Under the pieces are notes generated by a model. The model was given only the letters and a program-made list of their open reading frames with translations, was not told where the DNA came from and searched no databases. Below, piece after piece: positions 42,433 to 51,265 of a stretch of DNA of 64,000 nucleotides. Location of the stretch: positions 62,001 to 126,000 of the forward strand of contig JAFRDH010000024.1 of the NCBI GenBank assembly GCA_017403955.1, read 5' to 3'. The position numbers and the translations under genes were made by a program. The DNA is from Mogibacterium sp. GTDB lineage: Bacteria; Bacillota; Clostridia; Peptostreptococcales; Anaerovoracaceae. Within the stretch, counting starts at the first letter, position 1; every line of letters begins with the position of its first letter.

Positions 42433-43218
42433 CTATTCACTCCGCAATTCTTCAATATTTACTATTCTGTCAGGCGAGATGCCTGCAGAAATCGCAAGCG
42501 CGAGGCTCTTTACATACCTGCCTACTTTGTCAGGCGAATGAGCGTCACTGTCAATAATATACTTTACATCATATGATGCGTATATTTTGAGGTCTTCGAG
42601 ATTCGGGTGCCTGTGTCTTACGTTGACTTCTACAAGTGTCCCGGTCTCTTCGCATGCCTTAGCAACAGCATGTTCATCGATAAATGCTTTGTCGCCCGGA
42701 TGCGTCAGGATCCTGATGTTGTTGCTCTTCAGGGCTCTGACGATCCGCTCAGTGTTCATCCTTCTGAGCTTCTCCCTGCCTGCCGCAGGATAAGGAAGAT
42801 GGAAAGCTATCCAGTTCGCTATCATGTGGCAGTTAGGCACATAGTGATAACCTGCGTTGACAAAGTCATACAGGCCAAAATCCTCCGGTGATACATCGAG
42901 TCCGTTTGGTGTGTCGACAATATCCGCCTCAACTCCGAGGTAGATCTTCAGATCCGGATATGCCTGCACTGCATTTTTGATGTCTTCCCTCATCTGAGGG
43001 ATCTTCTTCTGATCCAGTCCATAGAAATCCGTCGGGCCGTGATCAGTGATCGCAAGCTCTTCGAGTCCTTTCGCCGAAGCTGCGGCAGCATTGTCGATTA
43101 TCCGGCCTTTGCCATGCAAATACGGGCCGACTTTCGAATATACCGTATGAGTATGATAGTCGCCCTTTATTCTGAATTTCTTTCCGAGTTCTTCAAGTGT
43201 TAATTCTTTGAGATTCAT
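42433..43218 (-). CDS. PHP domain metal-dependent phosphatase
   Basis: 261 residues. PHP motifs GDYHTHTVYS, ITDHGPTDFY, GVEADIVDTPNG, TNNIRILTHPG-like region (NIRILTHPGDKAF), and DSDAHSPDKVG complete the metal-binding set of a YcdX/histidinol-phosphatase-like protein. Catalyses phosphoester hydrolysis; substrate unknown. It is commonly found in the murB-rapZ-whiA cluster. Confidence 0.9.
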   Translation of the reverse strand: MNLKELTLEELGKKFRIKGDYHTHTVYSKVGPYLHGKGRIIDNAAAASAKGLEELAITDHGPTDFYGLDQKKIPQMREDIKNAVQAYPDLKIYLGVEADIVDTPNGLDVSPEDFGLYDFVNAGYHYVPNCHMIANWIAFHLPYPAAGREKLRRMNTERIVRALKSNNIRILTHPGDKAFIDEHAVAKACEETGTLVEVNVRHRHPNLEDLKIYASYDVKYIIDSDAHSPDKVGRYVKSLALAISAGISPDRIVNIEELRSE

Positions 43219-43233
43219 TGCCTTGATTGCAGA

Positions 43234-44160
43234 TCACAAACTGCAGTTGATAAGTCTTACTTCAGGCTCGAGCATCGTGCCTGAATTCTTGTATACTTCA
43301 CTTCTTATATGACGCATGACTGCAAGAACATCCTCTGCCGTAGCTCCTCCGGCATTTATTACAAATCCGGCGTGTTTCTCGGAGACCATTGCTCCGCCGA
43401 CCCGGTATCCTTTGAGTCCTGCCTCATCGATAAGCGCAGCAGCATAACCGACTTTCGGTCTTTTGAACGTACTGCCTGCGCTCGGATAATTCACAGGCTG
43501 CTTCGCATTCCGTTTTGCCTGAAGTTCAGCCACTCTCGCTGAAATAGCCTTAGGATCGTCTTTTGTCAGTTCGAGCACTGCCGCAAGGGCGAGCCAGCCA
43601 TTATCTTCAAGCACACTGTGCCTGTAGCTGAATTCCATCTTATCTCCGGCGACCTCTTTGATCTCCGATCCATCCGGACGCATAACACGGACAGATCTGA
43701 CTACGTCCTTCATCTCTCCGCCGTATGCACCGGCATTCATGAATACTGCACCGCCGATACTTCCCGGGATGCCGCTTGCGAACTCAAAACCCGAGAGACC
43801 TTGCTCTGTCAGGAAAGCACTTGTCGAGGAAAGCAGTCTGGCCGTTCCAACTATGACTTTGCACTCATCTTCAGGATCCTGTCTGATAGAATCAAAGTCT
43901 CCTCCCAGTTTGATCATGATCCCCGGATATCCCTCGTCAGATACGAGGAAATTCGATCCGTTGCCTATGATAAGATGTTCCGCTGCGTCTTCTGTGCATA
44001 TCCGCAACACCGCTCCGAGTTCTTCTTCATTTTCTGCGATCACCAGCGCAGCCGCCGGACCGCCTATCCTGAAAGACGTATGTCTGCTCATTGGCTCGTC
44101 GACAAGCAGTCTGTCCTCAGGTATTACTTTTGCTATTTTAGTCAGTGTTTCTTTGATCAC
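43234..44160 (-). CDS. murB: UDP-N-acetylenolpyruvoylglucosamine reductase
   Basis: 308 residues. FAD-binding motifs HTSFRIGGPA and IGNGSNFLVSDEGYPG, FASGIPGSIGGAVFMNAGAYGGEM, SYRHS, catalytic Ser in YPSAGSTFKRP, and the terminal Glu in GTMLEPEV. Reduces the enolpyruvyl group to make UDP-MurNAc for peptidoglycan. Its start overlaps the AI-2E gene's end by 4 bp. Confidence 0.95.
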   Translation of the reverse strand: MIKETLTKIAKVIPEDRLLVDEPMSRHTSFRIGGPAAALVIAENEEELGAVLRICTEDAAEHLIIGNGSNFLVSDEGYPGIMIKLGGDFDSIRQDPEDECKVIVGTARLLSSTSAFLTEQGLSGFEFASGIPGSIGGAVFMNAGAYGGEMKDVVRSVRVMRPDGSEIKEVAGDKMEFSYRHSVLEDNGWLALAAVLELTKDDPKAISARVAELQAKRNAKQPVNYPSAGSTFKRPKVGYAAALIDEAGLKGYRVGGAMVSEKHAGFVINAGGATAEDVLAVMRHIRSEVYKNSGTMLEPEVRLINCSL

Positions 44161-45662
44161 TCTTTATCTCCATCTATGTGTGAATAAACTTTTGGCGATT
44201 TATGTCTCGGTTCTCCGACCGGGTGCTCTACAGACCATAGTTCATCCATATCTTCACTTTCTTCGTCAGGCTTTACTGATGATGTTTTTTTGTCCTGCTC
44301 CTGCTCCAGTTTTCTCTTGATCTTGACGAAAATCGATTCCTGTTTCTTTTTCTCCGGTTCGAGTTCGATCTCATCATCATTGATACCGAATTGCTCCAGG
44401 CTCATGTAGCTCACCGAATGAATTTCTTTGTTCTTCTTCTTGAGGCTTCTGGTGGTGATCTTGTTCACGTATCTGTAGAAGACCGCGAAGACCGGCACGC
44501 CGAGGGCCATGCCACCGAATCCGAAAACGCCGCCTCCGATAAGTACCGCCACAAGTACCCAGAAACTGCTGATGCCGATCGCATTTCCTACGATCTTCGG
44601 GCCGATGATGTTGCCGTCGATCTGCTGGATGATAATGATAATAATTATGAAATACAGTGCCTGTACCGGCTCTTCCAGAAGAAGGATCAGCACTGACGGT
44701 ATTGCTCCGATGAAAGGTCCGAAGAAAGGTATGATGTTAGTTATACCTACGATAACACTTATCATCAGCGCAAACTGAATTCCGCAGATCTTGAGTGTAA
44801 GGAAAGTCAGAACACCTATTATGAATGAGTCGATTATTCTGCCGACTATGAAGCCGATGAATGTTTCATTGACTATATCAGCAAACTCATACAGGTTCTC
44901 CTGGCGTCTCTGTCCGCATGTTGCTGCTACGAGCTTGCGGCAGATAGCGAAAAGCTTCTCTTTGTAGTTGAGAAGGTACACCATGATCAGGAGCCCGATG
45001 AAAGCATTTGTTACATACTTTACAGCTGTAAGAACTCCGGTGGAAATCATGGTCGCGAGTGTCATCGCATTACCCGCAAGTATATGCTCCTGCACCCACT
45101 TGATAATGTCATTGGTCCCGGCATTTGCAATATTGTCCACCCATTTTGCAAGGAGCGGGAATCTTGAGAAATGTGTGTCCAGCCAGTCTGAGAATACAGC
45201 CAGTCTTTCCGGCAAAGTATTAGCAAGATTGATACCGTTCTGAACTACCGTCGGCACTACGAAATAGATCAGCAAGCCTACGAGTCCTACGACCAGTACA
45301 ACACAGATCATAGTAGAAAATGCCCTTGCAGCAGTCAATATCCTTCGTTTGTCTTCGGATGTGACCGGAAGTTCCCCCTCTGCATGATGAACGATCGTTG
45401 ATCCAAGCGAAAAGCCTTTCCTTCCGGCACCTTTGACCATCTTTTTATAGAAGAACTTGACGCACTCGTTGTACACAGGGCACAGAATAAATGCGAAGAT
45501 TATTCCGATATAGAACGGGGCAAGTGTACTATTGACTGTTTCAAATCCAACTGAGAATTTGGTATTACTCACCCAGTTATGGAACATTATAAGAAGAGCA
45601 CCGCACAGCAGCACCATTAATGCGATTTTCGTATACGGACTCTCTCTGAATTTCCTGAACAT
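44157..45662 (-). CDS. AI-2E family transporter
   Basis: 501 residues from MFRKFRES; GGAGG is seven bases before this ATG, while a first ATG two codons earlier is too close. Seven to eight membrane helices with the family motif INIIPFFGPFIGAIPS-like (TNIIPFFGPFIGAIPSVLI) and a long charged cytoplasmic tail (~100 residues) rich in Lys and Glu. Family members export quorum molecules or Na+/Li+; the function here is undetermined. First gene of the murB-PHP-rapZ-whiA-rlmD run. Confidence 0.88.
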   Translation of the reverse strand: MFRKFRESPYTKIALMVLLCGALLIMFHNWVSNTKFSVGFETVNSTLAPFYIGIIFAFILCPVYNECVKFFYKKMVKGAGRKGFSLGSTIVHHAEGELPVTSEDKRRILTAARAFSTMICVVLVVGLVGLLIYFVVPTVVQNGINLANTLPERLAVFSDWLDTHFSRFPLLAKWVDNIANAGTNDIIKWVQEHILAGNAMTLATMISTGVLTAVKYVTNAFIGLLIMVYLLNYKEKLFAICRKLVAATCGQRRQENLYEFADIVNETFIGFIVGRIIDSFIIGVLTFLTLKICGIQFALMISVIVGITNIIPFFGPFIGAIPSVLILLLEEPVQALYFIIIIIIIQQIDGNIIGPKIVGNAIGISSFWVLVAVLIGGGVFGFGGMALGVPVFAVFYRYVNKITTRSLKKKNKEIHSVSYMSLEQFGINDDEIELEPEKKKQESIFVKIKRKLEQEQDKKTSSVKPDEESEDMDELWSVEHPVGEPRHKSPKVYSHIDGDKE

Positions 45663-45727
45663 ATCCATCCCTCCGTCCTGCCCATAGTTAGTTTAATAAT
45701 ATCACACTCCCGCGAAAGTGTCACGAC

Positions 45728-45758
45728 TGTGTCACCGGGGACGGTTCTTTCTGACACA
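45728..45758. repeat. 31-bp REP-like element TGTGTCA-N17-TGACACA
   Basis: Inverted 7-bp ends around a core containing GGGGACGGTTCTTT. The same element stands in the opposite orientation at 60326-60356, also 31 bp. Located in the gap between the AI-2E operon promoter region and the next gene cluster. Confidence 0.7.
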
Positions 45759-45783
45759 CCCGAAAAGCACGAAAAAGCACCGC

Positions 45784-46326
45784 TTATGACAAGCAGTGCT
45801 TTGGTTTAATCAGGAATGATGTCGCTATCAGAAGTGCGCCCGCGACCGGATATGCAATTGTCAGGCTGTTCGTCGTGCCATAGATATCAAGGACGCCTTT
45901 CATGATGCTTCCAACTGTGAGTGTAGCCAGGCCGGCATGATACATCCATGGAGTACGGATGAGCATCGTGAATTTGCTGCCTCCGGATCCTCCGTGCGAT
46001 GCAGCTGTGCGGAGTCGTCTGATGTAGTCAGTCATATATGGCAGCGCGCCACCCAGAAGCGGAATTGCAAATGCGTATATCATGTAAAACGAGAATACTC
46101 CGTGGCCAAAATATTCATATACTGCGCCGAAGAGCATTAGCGCGATCGAAATTATGAGATATGTAACCGCGGTCTGCAGGCTCCGGACTTCTTTGACCGC
46201 TACCCTGTGAGAGCTTGCCACACCTTCTTCATCTTCGATGATCTCGTAAGAATCTAAAACCAGAGTTTTGTGTTTTTTGTCTTGATACTTGCTGCTGTCA
46301 ATGTATTCAGTATCCGATGTAAACAA
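45784..46326 (-). CDS. Hypothetical membrane protein
   Basis: About 180 residues: a polar N-terminus of ~45, then four to five hydrophobic helices (AVTYLIISIALMLFGAVYEYF, FYMIYAFAIPLLGGALPYM, then two C-terminal helices). No family recognised. The start is uncertain: the open frame begins with TTG inside the end of the glycosidase gene (20-bp overlap) and has no good SD there. Last gene of the envelope cluster. Confidence 0.6.
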   Translation of the reverse strand: MFTSDTEYIDSSKYQDKKHKTLVLDSYEIIEDEEGVASSHRVAVKEVRSLQTAVTYLIISIALMLFGAVYEYFGHGVFSFYMIYAFAIPLLGGALPYMTDYIRRLRTAASHGGSGGSKFTMLIRTPWMYHAGLATLTVGSIMKGVLDIYGTTNSLTIAYPVAGALLIATSFLIKPKHCLS

Positions 46327-47449
46327 TGTCGCTCACGCTCCTTTCTTTGATATTACCGCCCGAAGTCGGGTTGTTGACTACTGAGCCTTTGAAATACATA
46401 GTTGATGATCCGCCGCCATCGAGATTGTATGCTGTTTCGACACCAAGTGATTCCATGAATTCGGCGAGTTCATAAAGTGAAAGTCCTTCGCTCGCGTCGG
46501 ATCTGCCATCGCTGACTACGAATACATAGTGACAGTCGTCAATTATACCGATAGCCGTACGCGGGTTGCTCGCCATCGCTTTGCCGACCTCTTCATCAGC
46601 CGTCACAGCGATCGAACCGTTCTCTATAAGAGCCGGTCCGAATGAAAGCGTCTGCACCGCGCCTTTAGCAACCAGCTGCTCAGCGGTCACTTCGCTTTCG
46701 TTGATTATTTCGAAAGATCCATCTTTGTAAATGACCAGATCTTCGCTTCCGTTTGAGGCAGCGCTTCTGTAGAGCTGCCCGTTCCTGATCACGTACCCCT
46801 TTTCCTGAGTACCGTAAAAATCGCCATTTATTGCCAGGATCGCACTCACATCCGATGCAATCGAGGAGGTCTTGTCGGTGACATTCTTGCCGTAAACACC
46901 TTGAGCCAAAGCTGTTTTGAGGTATTCAGGCGAGCTCAGAGTGACATCTGCAACATAAATGGTCGTGTCATTTTGCCTATATTCCTTGAGCGAGATGCTG
47001 ATGTTGCTGTCACTATAGGAATCTGATGCGGTAGATACTGCCGACGAACTGTTTGAACTATCGGAGTCACTGCTGCCGGCGCTTCCGGATGACCCGGACT
47101 GGTCAGATGAACCGGTTGATACGGACTTCTTGTGAGAGCCAGGTCCATGGCTTCCGTCCGGCTTATGCTTACCCCCATGTTTATGTTCTGATGATTCCTG
47201 AGAAGAAGTCTCGTCTTCGCCGGAGTTCGTATCAGGCAATTCGATATTTTCACTTCCCTGAATGTCAGAATCTGACCCACTTTGTGCAGAATCATTTTCC
47301 TGCTCACTGCTTAGGTTCGCTGCGTCTCCGTATACTCTCGTGATCACGAATGTGTCAAGTGCGACATAGGTGGTGAACACAAGGAGCAATGCCATGTATG
47401 CGGCAAGAATCCTTTGCTTCGGGAATTGTTTCTTATTATTTCTTTTCAT
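46307..47449 (-). CDS. Phosphodiester glycosidase (NAGPA domain) family protein
   Basis: 380 residues. One N-terminal membrane helix (ILAAYMALLLVFTTYVALDTF), then a ~100-residue Ser/Gly/Asp/His linker that should span the wall, then the NAGPA domain: AINGDFYGTQEKGYVIRNGQLY, NPRTAIGI, and YNLDGGGSSTMYFKG. The NAGPA family removes GlcNAc-1-phosphodiester caps. It is coupled to the GT2-GtrA gene by a 4-bp overlap, suggesting work on a polysaccharide or teichoic-like polymer. Confidence 0.88.
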   Translation of the reverse strand: MKRNNKKQFPKQRILAAYMALLLVFTTYVALDTFVITRVYGDAANLSSEQENDSAQSGSDSDIQGSENIELPDTNSGEDETSSQESSEHKHGGKHKPDGSHGPGSHKKSVSTGSSDQSGSSGSAGSSDSDSSNSSSAVSTASDSYSDSNISISLKEYRQNDTTIYVADVTLSSPEYLKTALAQGVYGKNVTDKTSSIASDVSAILAINGDFYGTQEKGYVIRNGQLYRSAASNGSEDLVIYKDGSFEIINESEVTAEQLVAKGAVQTLSFGPALIENGSIAVTADEEVGKAMASNPRTAIGIIDDCHYVFVVSDGRSDASEGLSLYELAEFMESLGVETAYNLDGGGSSTMYFKGSVVNNPTSGGNIKERSVSDIVYIGY

Positions 47450-48666
47450 TTGCGACCTCCTTCCGGGGTCGTTTCATTCGTATAAGCCGTCCGGACATAT
47501 GCGGATCTGAGTGCAGGTTTCCTGCTCCTGAGTTCAGCCGGTCTGTGGGCTCCGCATACTGATGCGCTGTTCCTGCCCGGTGGGAGTGCCATCACCGCCT
47601 GTTTTTGCTCATCGTTATAGAAAATCACATATCTCTGGACGAGCCAACTTATCGAGAAAAGAATCACTTCCGTGAGCACCTTCGCTATCATACTGCCCAC
47701 CCCAAGCACACTTGTCAGTGCGGTGAGGATCGCAGTGTTGCCTGCAAGTATCAGTGCTGCCAGTGCGAAATACTGTAAAGCCGATTTTCCTGCGCTTTTG
47801 TTGCTGTTGAAAACGAATCTGCGGTTGATCGAGTAATTCACGGTCGCGCTTACGATCCTCGCCCCGACATTCGAGATGATCAGGGCATTAGCGAGTGCAA
47901 ATTTTGCCGTCAAAGCCAGAAGCAAAGCGTACATCCCGTAATCGACCAGAAAGCCTATGAACGAAGATGCAGAGAATTTGAGTATTTCCTTGTAGATCCT
48001 GGCAGAATCCCGCAAAGTGTTGAAGTGCGAGGTTTTGTTGCCATTGAGGTAGACAGTCTCGATTTCTTCTTCAATGATCGGTATCCCTTTTCGCGCAAAT
48101 GTCATGAGCATGTTGATCTCATATTCATATCGTTCGCCTTCGATCTCCAGAAGATCGGGGATCAGGTCAGCGGTAAAAGCCCTTAGGCCTGTCTGTGTAT
48201 CGTGCACCGGGGTTCCGGCGGCAAGTCTGAATACATATCTGGTCACAGTGTTACCGAACCTGCTCCTCAGAGGGACATTCTCTTTAAGGCCTCTGCTGCC
48301 GAGGATCAGCGAACCCGGACAAGCTGCGGCTTTGACCGCGATCCTGAATGCATCTTTGGCCAGATGCTGCCCGTCAGCGTCGACTGTTACAACGACTACA
48401 TTTTCAGGTGCAGCACCGCCGCAGATCTTGTACTTGTATATGTGGGCAAGGCCTGTCCTGAGCGCAGCGCCTTTGCCCTTGTTTGCATTGTGAGTCAGAA
48501 CTGACGCGTCCTCTGATGCTTTCAGGAAATGTTCTTCGTATTCTCTTCCGCTGCCATCGTCAACGACTACTATTTCGAAGCCTTTTGCTTTCATATCTTT
48601 TACTACTTTCAGCAGATTCGCGTCTGGTTCATAAGCGGGAATCAGCGCAATGTATTCTGATGCCAT
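47446..48666 (-). CDS. GT2 glycosyltransferase - GtrA fusion
   Basis: 406 residues. N-terminal GT2 domain of the DPM-synthase type: ALIPAYEPDANLL, VVVDDGSG, VTVDADGQH (DxD-like) and GSRGLKENVP. C-terminal ~150 residues carry four membrane helices of the GtrA flippase family. Such fusions make and flip polyprenyl-phosphate sugars used to decorate surface polymers. The last ~50 residues are an Arg/Pro/Ala-rich tail of lower complexity. AAAGGAGG before the ATG. Confidence 0.9.
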   Translation of the reverse strand: MASEYIALIPAYEPDANLLKVVKDMKAKGFEIVVVDDGSGREYEEHFLKASEDASVLTHNANKGKGAALRTGLAHIYKYKICGGAAPENVVVVTVDADGQHLAKDAFRIAVKAAACPGSLILGSRGLKENVPLRSRFGNTVTRYVFRLAAGTPVHDTQTGLRAFTADLIPDLLEIEGERYEYEINMLMTFARKGIPIIEEEIETVYLNGNKTSHFNTLRDSARIYKEILKFSASSFIGFLVDYGMYALLLALTAKFALANALIISNVGARIVSATVNYSINRRFVFNSNKSAGKSALQYFALAALILAGNTAILTALTSVLGVGSMIAKVLTEVILFSISWLVQRYVIFYNDEQKQAVMALPPGRNSASVCGAHRPAELRSRKPALRSAYVRTAYTNETTPEGGRK

Positions 48667-48699
48667 GTTCCTGCCTCCTTTCTGTGATCAGCGGTTTTC

Positions 48700-50466
48700 T
48701 TATGCCGGATCTCCATCACCGAGGAGCTGTGTTGCGCCGGTCTGTGCGTCAGGCTGTCCGGTCTGACCCTCATGTTCCATACCGGGACCGCGTCCTCTTC
48801 CGCCCATGCCGTTTCCGTGCATTCCGCCTCCGTTCATTCCGTTACCGTTTTCGGAGCCATTCGGCCCTCCGAATCCGTTCTGTCCGTTATCTCCGGTCAT
48901 GCCCCGGGGACCGCGGCCCCCTGCGCCGCCAAGCGTTCCGTAAACAGATTCAGTTATTTCAAGAGTTTCGCTGTAATTTCCTGCAGTCAGGGTGTATGTG
49001 CTGCCCTGCTGCACATCAGGTGAGCTTATGTATACAACAGCGTAATCAAGTTCAGGTGTACATTCCGCTACTGTGTTGCCGGAAGAATCCTTGAGTGTGA
49101 CCGTCGATCCTGCGCTTTGGTTGCCGGCACTTACAGCGATGATCGCCTGATTCTCCGCACCGCTGAAGTTGGATGCCATGCCTGCTCCACCTGTTCCGAT
49201 AAATGTTCCTCCGGTTACAGTTGCTGTCGTGTTGTAATCGAGTACAGATGTGTCTCCTTGTGTCGGTCCGTTCACTACAGTGTAACCACCGCTTATCTCG
49301 ACCGATCCGTTCGAATCGATCCCGTCTCCGCCTGCCTGGATATATGTGCTGCCGCCGCTGATCACAATCGAACCGTCAGAACCGCCATCGCTGAATCCTC
49401 CGCCGCCCGGGAATCCGCCTTTTCCTCCGGACCAGTCATCGCTTCCGAATGTATCGGAATTGTTAGATGTTGTATTTCCTCCTGCTGCATTGAGTCCGTC
49501 ATCCTGAGCTGTGACTTTGACGTCACCGCCCTTGAGTTCTATAGCAAGAGCTTCGATCCCCTCGTATGACTCGGTAATGTTTATTGTTCCGCCTTCGATC
49601 TGCGCCTTGGCATCTGCATGGATACCGTCATCTCCTGCTGAGATCGTAAGTGTGCCGTCAGCAATGTAGAAGTAGCTGTCTGAAGCTGTGCCTTCCTCTG
49701 CATCAGCATCGTCCGAAACATGGACGCCGTCTGTTCCGGCCTTGATAGTTACATTTGCTTCTGCAAACCTTGCACTGTCATTTGCCTGGATCCCGTGTTT
49801 TGCAGCAGTGATCTCGATGTCCCCTCCTGCGATCTTGACATCATCCTTGCCTGCGATGCCGTGTCCTGCAGGCGATGTGATCGTGAGTGAGCCACTTCCG
49901 TTGAAAGTGATGTCATCCTTGGCGAATACTGCTGCGTCTATATTGTTGTCATCGATCGCCGTGAAAGTCCCGCCGTTTGCGAGGGTATTAGTCGTTCCTG
50001 CCGCCGTAGTCACGAAGACTTTGTCAGCGGATTTTACGTACAAAGCTGCTGAAGTGCTGCTCGTGATGCTTGCGTCTTTGAGAACGATCTGTACTTTGGC
50101 GGCGTCATCCGCATCAACGATGATCATTCCGTCTGTCAATGTCCCGGATACCACATAAACGCCTTCCTGTGTGATGGTGATCGTGCTTCCGTCAGCTTCT
50201 GCTCCGCTCCCGTTCACGCTCGCAGAATTTCCGCTCAATGTGATCGAAACTGCACTCGATTCATCGTAATCTCCGGAAAGATCACGTTCCGTGAACATCT
50301 CCGATTTGCTTTCTACTGTTACAGTCTCCTGCGAAGTTGTAATTGTCCCGGACTCGTTTGTCTGAGCACTTGCCGCATTGGCGCTGCATCCTGTAAAAAC
50401 AAGCATGATCGCGGCCAGTACAGCTATGGTTTTCAATCTGTATTTCTTTATTACGTTCTTGTTCAT
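48700..50466 (-). CDS. Cthe_2159-type beta-helix carbohydrate-binding lipoprotein
   Basis: 588 residues from MNKNVIKKYRLKTI, with AAAGGAAAC upstream; the longer frame runs into the DUF4956 gene. Lipobox MLVFTGC. The mature part is a long right-handed beta-helix of repeated short Gly/Asp-rich rungs (DGIHADAKAQIEGGTINI, DGVHVSDDADAEEG), matching the carbohydrate-binding domain family typified by Cthe_2159 of C. thermocellum, a polygalacturonate and cellulose binder. The C-terminus is Gly/Asn/Met-rich and likely disordered. Confidence 0.85.
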   Translation of the reverse strand: MNKNVIKKYRLKTIAVLAAIMLVFTGCSANAASAQTNESGTITTSQETVTVESKSEMFTERDLSGDYDESSAVSITLSGNSASVNGSGAEADGSTITITQEGVYVVSGTLTDGMIIVDADDAAKVQIVLKDASITSSTSAALYVKSADKVFVTTAAGTTNTLANGGTFTAIDDNNIDAAVFAKDDITFNGSGSLTITSPAGHGIAGKDDVKIAGGDIEITAAKHGIQANDSARFAEANVTIKAGTDGVHVSDDADAEEGTASDSYFYIADGTLTISAGDDGIHADAKAQIEGGTINITESYEGIEALAIELKGGDVKVTAQDDGLNAAGGNTTSNNSDTFGSDDWSGGKGGFPGGGGFSDGGSDGSIVISGGSTYIQAGGDGIDSNGSVEISGGYTVVNGPTQGDTSVLDYNTTATVTGGTFIGTGGAGMASNFSGAENQAIIAVSAGNQSAGSTVTLKDSSGNTVAECTPELDYAVVYISSPDVQQGSTYTLTAGNYSETLEITESVYGTLGGAGGRGPRGMTGDNGQNGFGGPNGSENGNGMNGGGMHGNGMGGRGRGPGMEHEGQTGQPDAQTGATQLLGDGDPA

Positions 50467-50480
50467 TGCTGTTTCCTTTC

Positions 50481-51176
50481 TTACAGTTCTGATGGGGTCG
50501 TGCCCTGTCTTGAAACGTTGATCTCGAGGTTGCCGTTTCGGCAGCGTATTTTGTCGATCATTTCTTTTTCTTTCGACGGGTCTTTGAGCGTTATGTCGTA
50601 TGTGAGTTTGAACATGCTTCCCATGTTGGTCGTCTTGACCTGGACCAGTTCGCATAATGATGTATATTCTCTGAATACGTCCTCGAATACTCCTGTGTAG
50701 TCGAGGTCCTCGGGAACGACAACTTTGATCGTTTTGTATCTGTCCGCGTTTCTCTTTGCGCCGAAGTCGAGTTTGCCGTAAAGCATGAATATGAGGCACA
50801 TTGCCAAAGTGAAGATCGCTGCGAGTGCGAGGTATCCCATGCCTGTTATCAGTCCGGTCGCCATCGCCAGGAAGATCATACAGATCTCTTTTGCTGTTCC
50901 CGGAACGGACCTGAATCTGACGAGGCTGAACGCTCCTGCGACCGCGACTCCTGTTCCCACGCTTCCGTTGACCATTATGATGATCACGCTTATGATCGCC
51001 GGAAGAAGTGCCAGTGTTACGACGAAGCTCTTGGTGTATCTGGTGCCCCGCATGTATGTAAGGGCTATTATGAGTCCCAGCAGCACCGCGGCTCCCATTG
51101 CCGCGCCGAACTGAGCGAGACTCAGTGATGAAACTATTTGTGTATCGTAAATGCTAGTGATCAGACTATCCAGCAT
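50481..51176 (-). CDS. DUF4956 membrane protein
   Basis: 231 residues from MLDSLITSIYDTQIV, with AGGAGGT six bases before the ATG. Four hydrophobic helices (LAQFGAAMGAAVLLGLIIALTYM; SFVVTLALLPAIISVIIIMV; the third with AGAFSLVRFRSVPGTAKEI; LAALAIFTLAMCLIFML-like), then a cytoplasmic ferredoxin-like end. DUF4956 genes very often accompany VTC-domain and CotH/Cthe_2159-like genes; function unknown. Its promoter shares the TTTAAG signature of the VTC and regulator genes. Confidence 0.88.
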   Translation of the reverse strand: MLDSLITSIYDTQIVSSLSLAQFGAAMGAAVLLGLIIALTYMRGTRYTKSFVVTLALLPAIISVIIIMVNGSVGTGVAVAGAFSLVRFRSVPGTAKEICMIFLAMATGLITGMGYLALAAIFTLAMCLIFMLYGKLDFGAKRNADRYKTIKVVVPEDLDYTGVFEDVFREYTSLCELVQVKTTNMGSMFKLTYDITLKDPSKEKEMIDKIRCRNGNLEINVSRQGTTPSEL

Positions 51177-51219
51177 ATCTGTACCTCCTGTGTTGCTTTC
51201 TCTCATAACTTACGGGCAT

Positions 51220-51252
51220 ATGATAACCGGCTTAACTTAAACGAAAATTAAA
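51220..51252 (-). promoter_or_regulatory. TTTAAG-type regulated promoter of the DUF4956 gene
   Basis: TATCAT (51220-51225), 10 bp, TTTAAG (51236-51241), with a TTTAA half-site 11 bp further upstream (51242-51252). The same spacing is seen at the VTC gene. Confidence 0.55.
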
Positions 51253-51265
51253 GGGATTTGATTAT

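Noticed and set aside
46936-47307. 123-codon minus-strand frame inside the glycosidase gene
   Set aside because: It is an out-of-frame shadow of the low-complexity Ser/Gly linker.
48700-50799. Longer start of the beta-helix lipoprotein
   Set aside because: The extra part is Arg-rich antisense-like sequence overlapping the DUF4956 gene, and the signal peptide begins at 50466.
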